64,000 nucleotides of DNA from JAPLIS01 sp963719415 (lineage in GTDB: Bacteria > Babelota > Babeliae > Babelales > Vermiphilaceae). The stretch covers positions 310,001 to 374,000 of the forward strand of contig OY970383.1 of NCBI GenBank assembly GCA_963719415.1. The letters are read 5' to 3'. The position numbers and the translations under genes were made by a program. Shown here piece by piece: positions 9,085-17,078 of this stretch (positions within the stretch are counted from its first letter, which is position 1; every line of letters begins with the position of its first letter). The notes below the pieces were generated by a model, which had not been told where the DNA came from, did no database searches, and saw only the letters and a program-made list of their open reading frames with translations.

Positions 9085-10644
9085 ATGAAAAAACATACAT
9101 TTTTTAATACTACAAATAATACAGGAATAATACGCACAAAAATAATATGCAAAAAAATAATATACATAGTCTCGACATTATTTTTTTCCGTAAGCTTGCA
9201 GTGTACTGAATCAAGCGAAATAGAAATTTCGCTTGATCAAAAAAATAAACAGACTGAGCAAATCAATCAGAATACTCCCCATGCTTTTGACCTCAATCTA
9301 ATGCGTAAACAAAAACAGAATACTAGTCACCATAGTTCTGAAACAAAACAAAATGGTGATGGATTTTTTGATCCTAGTTTTGGTTCTGGGCAAGGATATG
9401 TTATTGGTGAAATGGGCTTTAACTCTGCTCCTCGGGCAGTTGCCATACAACCAGACAATAAAGTCGTTGTTGTAGGAATAAGAGACAAATTCGCCCTTTT
9501 AACTCGGTACAACGAAAATGGATCATTAGATGCTAGCTTTGCTACTGCACCTTATGGTCCTGGGGTGATAATTCAAAAAATAGGTGGCGATTGTTGGTTT
9601 AATGCAGTTACCATTCAAAAAGATAAAAAAATAGTTGTTGCCGGTAACGCTGATGCTAACAGCAACTCACCTGGCAAATGCATTCTCGCTCGTTATCGGC
9701 AGAACACTCCTTCTAATACTAATTTCATCTTAGATACAGGATTTGGCTTAAATGGTATTGTGAGAACCAATATAGAAGGTGAACTCAATGCTCTTGCAGT
9801 ACAAGACGGTAAAATAGTAGTTGCTGGCTACAATAGAGATTACGCTAGCGACACTCCAATTATGGTAATACGCTATAATGAAAATGGATCACTCGATACT
9901 ACTTTTGGCATACCTTTTAGCGTCATTCCTTTTGGCCTAGGCATTGCTACTACCTATGTAGGACGATTCGTTCGCGCGACTGGAATCACCATTCAAGAAG
10001 ATAATAAAATAATCGTAGTTGGCTCCATGGATACAGGACTTCAACACAACATAGTTATAGTACGGTATACAAAGGACGGTGTATTAGATAGAGATTTTGG
10101 ACCCGATAAAAACGGCGTCATCACTCTTAAAATAGGAAAAAACACCAGTTTTGCTTATGATGTTGTAGTTCAAAAGGATGGCAAAATAATAGTTGTTGGT
10201 TCTAGCATTTCAGAATTCAACAGAAATATATTTACTATAATTCGTTTAAAAAAAGATGGTTCTCCAGATACCGACTTTGGCCATGATGGTATTGTTACCA
10301 TTACCCCTACAGACTTTATCAATGATAATGCTTATGCCCGATCGGTAGTTCTCGATGAAAACGAAAAAATTATAGTGATAGGATATACGATAGCTCCTAC
10401 CGACAACCACTATTTTTCTATTGTACGCTATAACACAGATGGGACATTAGACGGCGATTTTAGTGATCAAGGAGTTCAATTCAATTCATTAGTATATGGT
10501 AACCCTCTTCTTCCCAATAAAATCACCATACCGACTATTGGTGCCATACAAAATGACAATAAAAAACTAGTTCTTGCTGGTATGTATTCTAATAAGACTT
10601 CACCAACAGGTAGTCTAATGGCCCTTGCTCGTTACAATAATTGA
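9085..10644 (+). CDS. Secreted delta-60 repeat beta-propeller protein (paralog 7)
   Basis: 519 residues. The N-terminus is extended by about 20 residues before the hydrophobic signal core (IIYIVSTLFFSVSL), and no in-frame ATG lies closer to it. HAFDLNLMRK lies at 66-75. The propeller starts at about 95 (FDPSFG) and ends MALARYNN. The start is only 47 bases after the previous gene, with an RBS (AAAAAAGG) but no recognisable TATAAT, so it may share the transcript of paralog 6. Blades are extended by small insertions (for example RQNTPSNTNFILDTGFG). An 11-bp perfect hairpin lies within the coding sequence at 9211-9236. Confidence 0.9.
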   Translation: MKKHTFFNTTNNTGIIRTKIICKKIIYIVSTLFFSVSLQCTESSEIEISLDQKNKQTEQINQNTPHAFDLNLMRKQKQNTSHHSSETKQNGDGFFDPSFGSGQGYVIGEMGFNSAPRAVAIQPDNKVVVVGIRDKFALLTRYNENGSLDASFATAPYGPGVIIQKIGGDCWFNAVTIQKDKKIVVAGNADANSNSPGKCILARYRQNTPSNTNFILDTGFGLNGIVRTNIEGELNALAVQDGKIVVAGYNRDYASDTPIMVIRYNENGSLDTTFGIPFSVIPFGLGIATTYVGRFVRATGITIQEDNKIIVVGSMDTGLQHNIVIVRYTKDGVLDRDFGPDKNGVITLKIGKNTSFAYDVVVQKDGKIIVVGSSISEFNRNIFTIIRLKKDGSPDTDFGHDGIVTITPTDFINDNAYARSVVLDENEKIIVIGYTIAPTDNHYFSIVRYNTDGTLDGDFSDQGVQFNSLVYGNPLLPNKITIPTIGAIQNDNKKLVLAGMYSNKTSPTGSLMALARYNN

Positions 10645-10657
10645 TTTTTGTTAACAA

Positions 10658-10716
10658 GTAATTCAAAAGATGGGAATAAAGAGTTTTTCACCTTTTACCT
10701 CCATCTTTTGAATTAC
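10658..10716 (+). terminator. Long hairpin after paralog 7
   Basis: GTAATTCAAAAGATGG (10658-10673) is perfectly complementary to 10701-10716, and the inner bases pair partly. It lies 14 bases after the stop codon and probably acts as a terminator or transcript-end stabiliser. A related hairpin follows the next gene. Confidence 0.55.
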
Positions 10717-10770
10717 AAAGCCAAAATCATAAGCGCAAACAAATTCTGTTCAAAGTTTAATATAAAACAA

Positions 10771-10831
10771 ATACTTTTTTTTCTTACTCTTTTTTTAGTA
10801 CTAATAAAAAAGTAAGAAAAAAAAGTATAAT
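10771..10831 (+). promoter_or_regulatory. Inverted repeat with promoter -10 before paralog 8
   Basis: A roughly 30-bp near-perfect inverted repeat (10771-10800 against about 10799-10828) overlaps the TATAAT at 10826-10831. The RBS AAAAAAAAGGG and the ATG at 10854 follow. A more degenerate version precedes the gene at 12620. A cruciform or dimeric regulator site overlapping the -10 is possible. Confidence 0.5.
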
Positions 10832-10853
10832 CACAAAAAAAAGGGCTTAATTT

Positions 10854-12365
10854 ATGAAGTCAATAAGTATTAAAAACAGATTATACGTGCTTCCAGCATT
10901 ACTGTTTTTTATTGGTCTACAGGGTACTGGTACAGAAACTAATGCTACGCAATCTACACATACACAATCTGATATTGCACACGCTAATACAGACGTTTAT
11001 GCCGATACTCTAACACGCAAACCCCATCATCACGATAATCATCACCATAATCATCACCATAATCATCACCATAATCAGGACCATAATCAAGAAACAAATC
11101 AAGATGATATTGGATCCTTACAAGTAAATATCGCAGGATTACTTGATTCTACTTTTAACAATCCTAAAGGATATGTAATTAACCCAACAAGCCCCAATTG
11201 TGAAGCTCGAGCTGTTGCCGTACAACAGAATAATGATAAAATAGTTTTTGCAGGAAAAAAAGACACTAAAGCTGTCGTGGGGCGATATAATCAAGATGGT
11301 ACATTAGATCAGACAGGTTTTATTGATAATGGAGTAGTGGTTACCGACATAGGGGGCGTTTCTTATTTTAATGCCGTTGCAATTCAACAAAATCAAAGAA
11401 TAGTCGTTGCTGGCCGATCAGACAACAAAGCTGTTCTCGCTCGCTACAATACAAATGGCTCATTAGATACTTCATTTGCCGGTACTGGTATTATAAGAAC
11501 TGGTATACTCGGCGAACTTAATGCCATTGCTATACAAGAGAACGGTAAAATAGTAGTTGCTGGTTATAAAATCTACAATGCTAGTAATTATACTCAGGTT
11601 TTATTAATGCGTTATAATCAAGATGGATCACCTGATAACAGCTTTAACTCAAATGGAACTGTTTTAACTTCTGCAGGAATAATTTCACGTGCCAATGGAG
11701 TGACCATTCAAGAAGATAGCAAAATAGTAATTGTTGGCGTTAGTAACTTGAGCGCAGAAAACAATCAAGATCGGGTACTTGTAGCACGATATCATCCCGC
11801 TGGAAACCTAGATCATACAGGTTTTAGAGAATTTGGTAATCTCTCGGGATGGCTCACCTTTAGAATAGGAAATAAAAACGCTGCTGCTTATGACGTTAAA
11901 GTCCAAAAAGATGGTACAATAGTAGTTGTTGGTACCGCTATTGAAATATACAATAACAATGTATTTCTTGTTCTTCGCTTAGATAAAAATGGAGACATAG
12001 CTAACCCTCATGGCACTACTACATTTCACGTTGGAAACGACGCTTATAATAATAATTCTTATGCTCGATCAGTAGTTCTTGATCAAGAAGAAAGAATTAT
12101 AGTAATGGGGTATTCAATGGAAGGCCCTTACAACAATCTTTCTATCGCACGTTTTCGTCCTCATGGTGTATTAGATCAATCATTTGGTACCCGAGGAACG
12201 GTAAACGGTTTATTAATAGATACTAATTTTAATGGCAATCAAGCCGCAGTGCCTTTTGTTGGTGCTATACAAAATGATAAAAGAAGATTGGTACTTGCTG
12301 GCTCTTATTCTCCCAACATGACAACAGCAAACCTTCGATTTGCCATCGCTCGCTTTCTAAACTAA
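10854..12365 (+). CDS. Secreted delta-60 repeat protein with His-rich linker (paralog 8)
   Basis: 503 residues. A signal peptide (MKSISIKNRLYVLPALLFFI) is followed by a degenerate family motif, VYADTLTRK at about 48-56, where AFDLNL is no longer obvious. A histidine cluster at about 58-79 (repeated HHHN) is unlike any sister gene and could bind metal; this is inference from composition only. The propeller starts near residue 97 (LDSTFN) and ends FAIARFLN, with several units reading DQTGF or DHTGF instead of DxxFG, so this is one of the more divergent members. It has its own promoter and a downstream hairpin. Confidence 0.9.
   Translation: MKSISIKNRLYVLPALLFFIGLQGTGTETNATQSTHTQSDIAHANTDVYADTLTRKPHHHDNHHHNHHHNHHHNQDHNQETNQDDIGSLQVNIAGLLDSTFNNPKGYVINPTSPNCEARAVAVQQNNDKIVFAGKKDTKAVVGRYNQDGTLDQTGFIDNGVVVTDIGGVSYFNAVAIQQNQRIVVAGRSDNKAVLARYNTNGSLDTSFAGTGIIRTGILGELNAIAIQENGKIVVAGYKIYNASNYTQVLLMRYNQDGSPDNSFNSNGTVLTSAGIISRANGVTIQEDSKIVIVGVSNLSAENNQDRVLVARYHPAGNLDHTGFREFGNLSGWLTFRIGNKNAAAYDVKVQKDGTIVVVGTAIEIYNNNVFLVLRLDKNGDIANPHGTTTFHVGNDAYNNNSYARSVVLDQEERIIVMGYSMEGPYNNLSIARFRPHGVLDQSFGTRGTVNGLLIDTNFNGNQAAVPFVGAIQNDKRRLVLAGSYSPNMTTANLRFAIARFLN
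11025..11087 (+). repeat. 12-bp tandem repeat coding HHHN
   Basis: CATCACCATAAT is perfect at 11040, 11052 and 11064, with degenerate copies at 11025 and 11076. It encodes the His-rich linker of paralog 8. Confidence 0.9.
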
Positions 12366-12385
12366 AGTTCATTAACAAACAATTC

Positions 12386-12430
12386 AAAAATCGGGTAACG
12401 AGTTTTTCCCTCTTTATCCGATTTTTGTTA
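12386..12430 (+). terminator. Terminator hairpin after paralog 8
   Basis: AAAAATCGGGTAACGAG (12386-12402) pairs with CTCTTTATCCGATTTTT (12410-12426) with two mismatches, and the 3' arm ends in a T-run. It lies 20 bases after the stop. Confidence 0.65.
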
Positions 12431-12590
12431 CGAAATCATAGAAAGGCAGTCATATAAACAAACAAAATAAAATAATCATAAAAAAATAACCATTCTATCA
12501 ATAATTCTCTCGATCAAAACCTAATATAAAATAAACTCTTTCTATTTTAACTCTTTTTTTTGTACTAATAAGATAGAATAAAAAAAATTA

Positions 12591-12610
12591 TATAATCACC
12601 AAAAAAAAGG
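12591..12610 (+). promoter_or_regulatory. Promoter -10 and RBS of paralog 9
   Basis: TATAAT at 12591-12596 is followed by CACC, AAAAAAAAGG, and the ATG at 12620. The upstream 50 bases (ACTCTTTTTTTTGTACTAATA and on) match those before 10854. Confidence 0.6.
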
Positions 12611-12619
12611 ATTAGTTTT

Positions 12620-14551
12620 ATGAAGCAAATAAATATAAAAAATAGGTTATATGTGCTTCCAGCATTACTGTTTTGTATCAATATACAGAGTGTTGAAAAT
12701 AAAGAAGCTGATGTACAAGATTCTCATACTTTGGACAACGGCAGTCAAAATGTAGATCAAACCGTCGAAAATGCTCTTAGCGCTGTTGAACTCAATCTAA
12801 CGCGTAAGCAAAAACCAAAAACACATGCAAGACCAAACGTAAAACCCAGTGCAACTACTAATATATATACGAATACAGCTACAGCAGCAGAAGCATATCA
12901 ACAAGCGAACGGCTACACCCAAGCAAACCAGTATTCACCGGCAAACCAAGCAAGTACATATGCTGCAATGCAACAAAATAATGCAACCACAAATATGAAA
13001 CCAAATGGCTATACAAATACAGCTACTAATGCCCAAGCAAACGGATATGCTCAAGCAAATCAATATGGACAACAGGCAAACCAATATTCACAAACGAATC
13101 AAGCAAATCAATATGGACAACAGGCAAACCAATATTCACAAGCGAACCAAGCAAATCAATATGGACAACAGGCAAACCAATATTCACAAGCGAACCAAGC
13201 ACATCAATATGGACAACAGACCAACCAATATTCACAAGCGAACCAAGCAAATCAATATGGACAACAGGCAAACCAAGCAAATACGTATGCTTCAATGCAC
13301 CAAAATAATATGCAACCTAATATTGCGGGAACACCTGATGCCAATTTTGACTCTGAAAGAAAAGGATATGTTGTTAACCAAGTAGGTGCCACTTCTGAAG
13401 CCCGCGCTACTGCTGTACAGTATAACAACAAAATAGTTGTTGCTGGGGTTAAGGACGGTAGAGGTGTTCTAATCCGATACAATAATGATAGTTCACCTGA
13501 CACAGCATTTGGAGGACCTGCCGCTAATAATACAGGTATGGTAACTAATAATAATCCTCATGCTTCTTCTTTCGGCGCTCTTGCTCTTCAACCTGATAGA
13601 AAAATAGTTGCTGCTGGTAAAACAGGAACAACACTTGATCTCAGACGCTTTTACGAAAATGGAACTCCAGATCCTCTATTTGGAAACAATGGCATTGCAG
13701 ATACCAAAGAACAGCTTGGAGAAATTACCGCCCTTGCTCTACAAGGAGATCACATAATCGCTGCTGGAAACGATACTTCTGGAGGAATAGTTTTAGCTCG
13801 CTTTGATAGCGATGGTGTACTAGATACAAGGTTTGCACAAGCGCCATTTACAAGTAACCCAAAACCTGGCATTGGAATTACTAAAATAGGAAGCGAAGCT
13901 CATATCAATGCAATAGCAATGCAACAAGACAATAAAATAGTGGCTGTTGGTTCAGTAAACAAAAATCAGATGCTTGTAGTACGATATACGCATGATGGTA
14001 AATTAGATGCAACTTTTGGCAATAATGGTGTTGTTATGGTCCCTAATATAGGCAATTCACAGAGCAGTGCTTATGGAGTTGCTATCCAACAAGATCAAAA
14101 AATAGTTGTTGTGGGTCAAAGTAATCACTTAGGTGATAATACTCCTGTATTTACGACTATACGTTTAAATGATAACGGTACATTTGATACTTCTTTCGGT
14201 AATCATGGCATGGTAACTACCAGAGCACAAAATGGACTCTATCCTTCTTACGCTCGATCAGTCGCTGTAACCAACAATGGAAAAATTGTAGTAAGCGGAT
14301 ATTCAAAAATTAATAATAAAAACAATTTTACCGTTGTTCGCTATGACTCACACGGCAATTTGGATCAAACATTTGGTCAACAAGGTATTCAAAATAATCT
14401 ATTAAATGTTAATGCTATGCCTAATAATAGCACATTGCCAGCGGTTAGTGCTTTACAACAAAATGGTGCAAAACTAGTAGTAGTAGGTAATTATGCACCT
14501 AATGCCACAGCAGCTGGTCGTCAAATCGCTGTTGCTCGTTATTTAATGTAA
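12620..14551 (+). CDS. Secreted delta-60 repeat protein with long QANQY linker (paralog 9)
   Basis: 643 residues. The signal peptide MKQINIKNRLYVLPALLFCI matches paralog 8. NALSAVELNLTRK at 51-63 is the family motif. A linker of about 170 residues (64-235), rich in Gln, Asn, Ala and Tyr, contains a 16-residue repeat (QANQYGQQANQYSQAN-like), four full copies plus a partial one. The propeller begins near 237 (PDANFD) and follows the blade types of paralogs 1 and 3 (TPVFTTIRL, ITALALQ), ending QIAVARYLM. Gln/Asn-rich repeats of this sort are typical of flexible stalks; a spacer role is inferred. Confidence 0.92.
   Translation: MKQINIKNRLYVLPALLFCINIQSVENKEADVQDSHTLDNGSQNVDQTVENALSAVELNLTRKQKPKTHARPNVKPSATTNIYTNTATAAEAYQQANGYTQANQYSPANQASTYAAMQQNNATTNMKPNGYTNTATNAQANGYAQANQYGQQANQYSQTNQANQYGQQANQYSQANQANQYGQQANQYSQANQAHQYGQQTNQYSQANQANQYGQQANQANTYASMHQNNMQPNIAGTPDANFDSERKGYVVNQVGATSEARATAVQYNNKIVVAGVKDGRGVLIRYNNDSSPDTAFGGPAANNTGMVTNNNPHASSFGALALQPDRKIVAAGKTGTTLDLRRFYENGTPDPLFGNNGIADTKEQLGEITALALQGDHIIAAGNDTSGGIVLARFDSDGVLDTRFAQAPFTSNPKPGIGITKIGSEAHINAIAMQQDNKIVAVGSVNKNQMLVVRYTHDGKLDATFGNNGVVMVPNIGNSQSSAYGVAIQQDQKIVVVGQSNHLGDNTPVFTTIRLNDNGTFDTSFGNHGMVTTRAQNGLYPSYARSVAVTNNGKIVVSGYSKINNKNNFTVVRYDSHGNLDQTFGQQGIQNNLLNVNAMPNNSTLPAVSALQQNGAKLVVVGNYAPNATAAGRQIAVARYLM
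13052..13285 (+). repeat. 48-bp tandem repeat in paralog 9
   Basis: Units start at 13052, 13100, 13148 and 13196, with a partial fifth at 13244. They are nearly identical and code a 16-residue period. The antisense and shifted frames are also open here, purely because the period is a multiple of three. Confidence 0.95.
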
Positions 14552-14591
14552 TTACTTTTACTCTCTCATTTTTACTTACTAGTTGCCATCA

Positions 14592-14625
14592 TATAAAACG
14601 AAATAATTCAGAAAATAAATAAAGG
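14592..14625 (+). promoter_or_regulatory. Possible promoter and RBS of paralog 10
   Basis: CATCATATAAAACG contains TATAAA at 14592-14597, resembling the family CATATAAT block. AAAGGA (14620-14625) precedes the ATG at 14636. Confidence 0.4.
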
Positions 14626-14635
14626 AATACGAGTT

Positions 14636-16807
14636 ATGGAAAACATGAATACAAAAAAGAAACTATACGTACTTTCAACACTATTTCTTTGCATTAATAT
14701 GCAGGGAACAGAAGCTACAAAAACAGACCTAGAAGTTTCTCCTGATAGCGATAATGTGATTAAGCAACAAGCTCTTGATGCTTATGACCTTACCGTAACA
14801 CGTATACACAATAGACCCAATAGACCTAATTCTGCCGCACAAAATGCCGCTGGGTTATATAACAGCGGATCGTATAATATGACTGGGTCACAACAAAATA
14901 TGTCTCGCCCACAGAACATGCCAGTATCTCAGAACATGCCAGTATCTCAGAATATGCCTGGATCGCAAAATAGCATGACTAATATGACGGGTGCGCAAAA
15001 TAGTACCGGTTCATATACTATGGGATCGCAAAATATGGCTGGAGCACAACAGACTATGCCTCACTCACAAAACATGGCCGGATCGCAAAATAGCATGACT
15101 AATATGACGGGGACACAAAACAGTACCGGATCATATACTATGGGATCGCAAAATATGGCTGGAGCACAACAGACTATGCCTCACTCACAAAACATGGCCG
15201 GATCGCAAAATAGCATGACTAATATGACGGGAACACAAAATAGTACCGAATCATCATATACTATGGGATCGCAAAATATGGCTGGAGCACAACAGACTAT
15301 GCCCCACTCACAAAACATGGCCGGATCGCAAAATAGCATGACTAATATGACGGGGACACAAAACAGTACCGGATCATATACTATGGGATCGCAAAATATG
15401 GCTGGAGCACAACAGACTATGCCTCACTATCAAAACATGGCTGGATCTCAAAATAGCATGGCTAATATGATGGGCACACAAAATACTGCCCCATATACTA
15501 TGGGATCGCAAAATAGCACCGAATCATATCCTATGAACAGTTTACACCATAATTCTGGAAGACCGGATACTTCTTTTGGTGGAGGATATGTGACTAATGC
15601 GCTGAGTAGTAAGTCAACGGTCCGTGCAATTGCCACACAAAAAAACAATAAAATAGTTGTCGGAGGAACAACAAACCAAAACGTTGTTTCAGGAGGAGCT
15701 ACAAATCAGAATGCTGTGTTAGTCCGATATAATGACGATGGTAACCCAGATGCAACTTTTGGTGCTCGTGGTGTAATGAATCAAAAATTGGGCGATACTA
15801 CTAATTCTTCTTTTAATACAGTTACGGTTCAAAAATTCGATCAAAAAGTAGTTGGAGCGGGTCAAGCTGATGGTAAAATTACTCTAGCTCGTTATTATGA
15901 AAACGGAGCCCCTGATACTTTATTTGGCAAAAATGGCATCGTCCAAACTGATATAGACGGCGAAGTTAATGCTATTGCTGTACAAGAAAATGATTATAAA
16001 ATAGTAGTCGCTGGCCATAGTGATAGCACTGATTCAAACAATCAAATTATGTTAATGCGTTATAATCAAAATGGAATACTTGATGATACTTTTGGTACAC
16101 AAGGCGCTACGTTTCTTAGCGTAAAAGGCTCTTCTTCGCATGCTAATGGAATCGCGATTCAAGAAGATGGCAAAATAGTAGTTGTTGGTACCTATAATCC
16201 ATATAATGCAGAAAATAAAACGGACATCTTTATAGCTCGATACGATAACAATGGTACATTAGATAAAAGCTTTGGGGCGGATCATTCAGGTATTGTTGCT
16301 GTTAATGCTGTCACAAACCAACAAGTTTCTGCTCATAATACCGAAAATAGTGTTGCTAATGATGTTGTAATCAAAAGAGATGGTACGATAGTAGTTGTTG
16401 GTTCCACTGAGACCTACGGTAAACATGCAATTACCGTAGTCTATCTAACAAGGGATGGTGTATTAAATAACGCATATCCATCTAACGGCATTCAACATAT
16501 TCATTATGCAACTTCAACAGGCAACTATGATGTTCAAGCTAGATCAGTAGCTCTAGATGCCCATGAAAATATTATAATAATGGGATACTTGACAGAAGAT
16601 ACAAACGAACATTTCCTTCTTGTACGCCTTCAGGAGAATGGTGAAATAGATAAATCATGGGGTAATCACGGTTTCAGTCATATAAATATGGAACGAAACA
16701 TGACCGATGTTCCAGCCGTTGGTGCTATGCAATATGATAAGAAAAAATTAGTATTAGCTACTAATTATTCTCCTACTCAATTTGCAGTTACTCGCATCTT
16801 GAACTAA
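14636..16807 (+). CDS. Secreted delta-60 repeat protein with Met/Gln/Asn-rich repeat linker (paralog 10)
   Basis: 723 residues, the largest and last member. A signal peptide (MENMNTKKKLYVLSTLFLCI) and a degenerate motif DAYDLTVTRI at about 48-57 precede a linker of about 250 residues. The linker contains four copies of a 40-residue repeat (NMAGSQNSMTNMTGTQNS type) plus shorter SQNMP repeats. The propeller begins near 308 (PDTSFG) and ends FAVTRILN. Units are interrupted by small insertions (duplicated TNQN near 345-360). A strong terminator follows 20 bases after the stop and closes the array. Confidence 0.92.
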   Translation: MENMNTKKKLYVLSTLFLCINMQGTEATKTDLEVSPDSDNVIKQQALDAYDLTVTRIHNRPNRPNSAAQNAAGLYNSGSYNMTGSQQNMSRPQNMPVSQNMPVSQNMPGSQNSMTNMTGAQNSTGSYTMGSQNMAGAQQTMPHSQNMAGSQNSMTNMTGTQNSTGSYTMGSQNMAGAQQTMPHSQNMAGSQNSMTNMTGTQNSTESSYTMGSQNMAGAQQTMPHSQNMAGSQNSMTNMTGTQNSTGSYTMGSQNMAGAQQTMPHYQNMAGSQNSMANMMGTQNTAPYTMGSQNSTESYPMNSLHHNSGRPDTSFGGGYVTNALSSKSTVRAIATQKNNKIVVGGTTNQNVVSGGATNQNAVLVRYNDDGNPDATFGARGVMNQKLGDTTNSSFNTVTVQKFDQKVVGAGQADGKITLARYYENGAPDTLFGKNGIVQTDIDGEVNAIAVQENDYKIVVAGHSDSTDSNNQIMLMRYNQNGILDDTFGTQGATFLSVKGSSSHANGIAIQEDGKIVVVGTYNPYNAENKTDIFIARYDNNGTLDKSFGADHSGIVAVNAVTNQQVSAHNTENSVANDVVIKRDGTIVVVGSTETYGKHAITVVYLTRDGVLNNAYPSNGIQHIHYATSTGNYDVQARSVALDAHENIIIMGYLTEDTNEHFLLVRLQENGEIDKSWGNHGFSHINMERNMTDVPAVGAMQYDKKKLVLATNYSPTQFAVTRILN
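14960..15520 (+). repeat. 120-bp tandem repeat in paralog 10
   Basis: Units begin (GGATCGCAAAATAGCATG) at 14960, 15080, 15200 and 15323, with a decayed fifth from 15443. The third unit is 123 bp because of an extra TCA codon. The near-identity of copies indicates recent expansion or homogenisation. Confidence 0.95.
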
Positions 16808-16823
16808 TTCTCAAAATCATATT

Positions 16824-16866
16824 AAAAAAGAAGGTAAAGAGCCAAAAACTCTTTACCTTCTTTTTT
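16824..16866 (+). terminator. Strong Rho-independent terminator closing the delta-60 array
   Basis: A perfect 14-bp stem, AAGAAGGTAAAGAG (16828-16841) with CTCTTTACCTTCTT (16849-16862), has a 7-base loop and runs into TTTT. Confidence 0.9.
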
Positions 16867-16934
16867 ACCCCACCTAATCGGCGGGGACCCCGTTATTTTT
16901 ACCCCACCTAATCGGCGGGGACCCCGTTATTTAT
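16867..16934. repeat. Two copies of a 34-bp GC-rich repeat with GGGGACCCC core
   Basis: Two consecutive 34-bp units (16867-16900, 16901-16934) start ACCCCACCTAATCGGCGGGG and continue ACCCCGTTAT. The GC-rich core stands out from the AT-rich surroundings and can fold (CCCC with GGGG). The reverse complement of the 35-bp units at 57871-58010 shares the TTTTACCCC...CGGGGACCCC skeleton. This is a dispersed intergenic repeat family of unknown function. Confidence 0.9.
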
Positions 16935-17078
16935 CAGCGCTGCGCTATAGATGTCTAAAAAATTAGATCGATATCTAGAAATTAACAAGATACCATGCTA
17001 CACTAACCGAGCATTAATAGTCGTATCTATACAAAAAAATATACTAGCCCTAAAAATATAACCAACAAAATAGCTCTC

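Noticed and set aside
13005..13385. 126-codon open frame overlapping the repeat of paralog 9
   Set aside because: It is a shifted reading of the 48-bp tandem repeat; the period being a multiple of three keeps several frames open on both strands.
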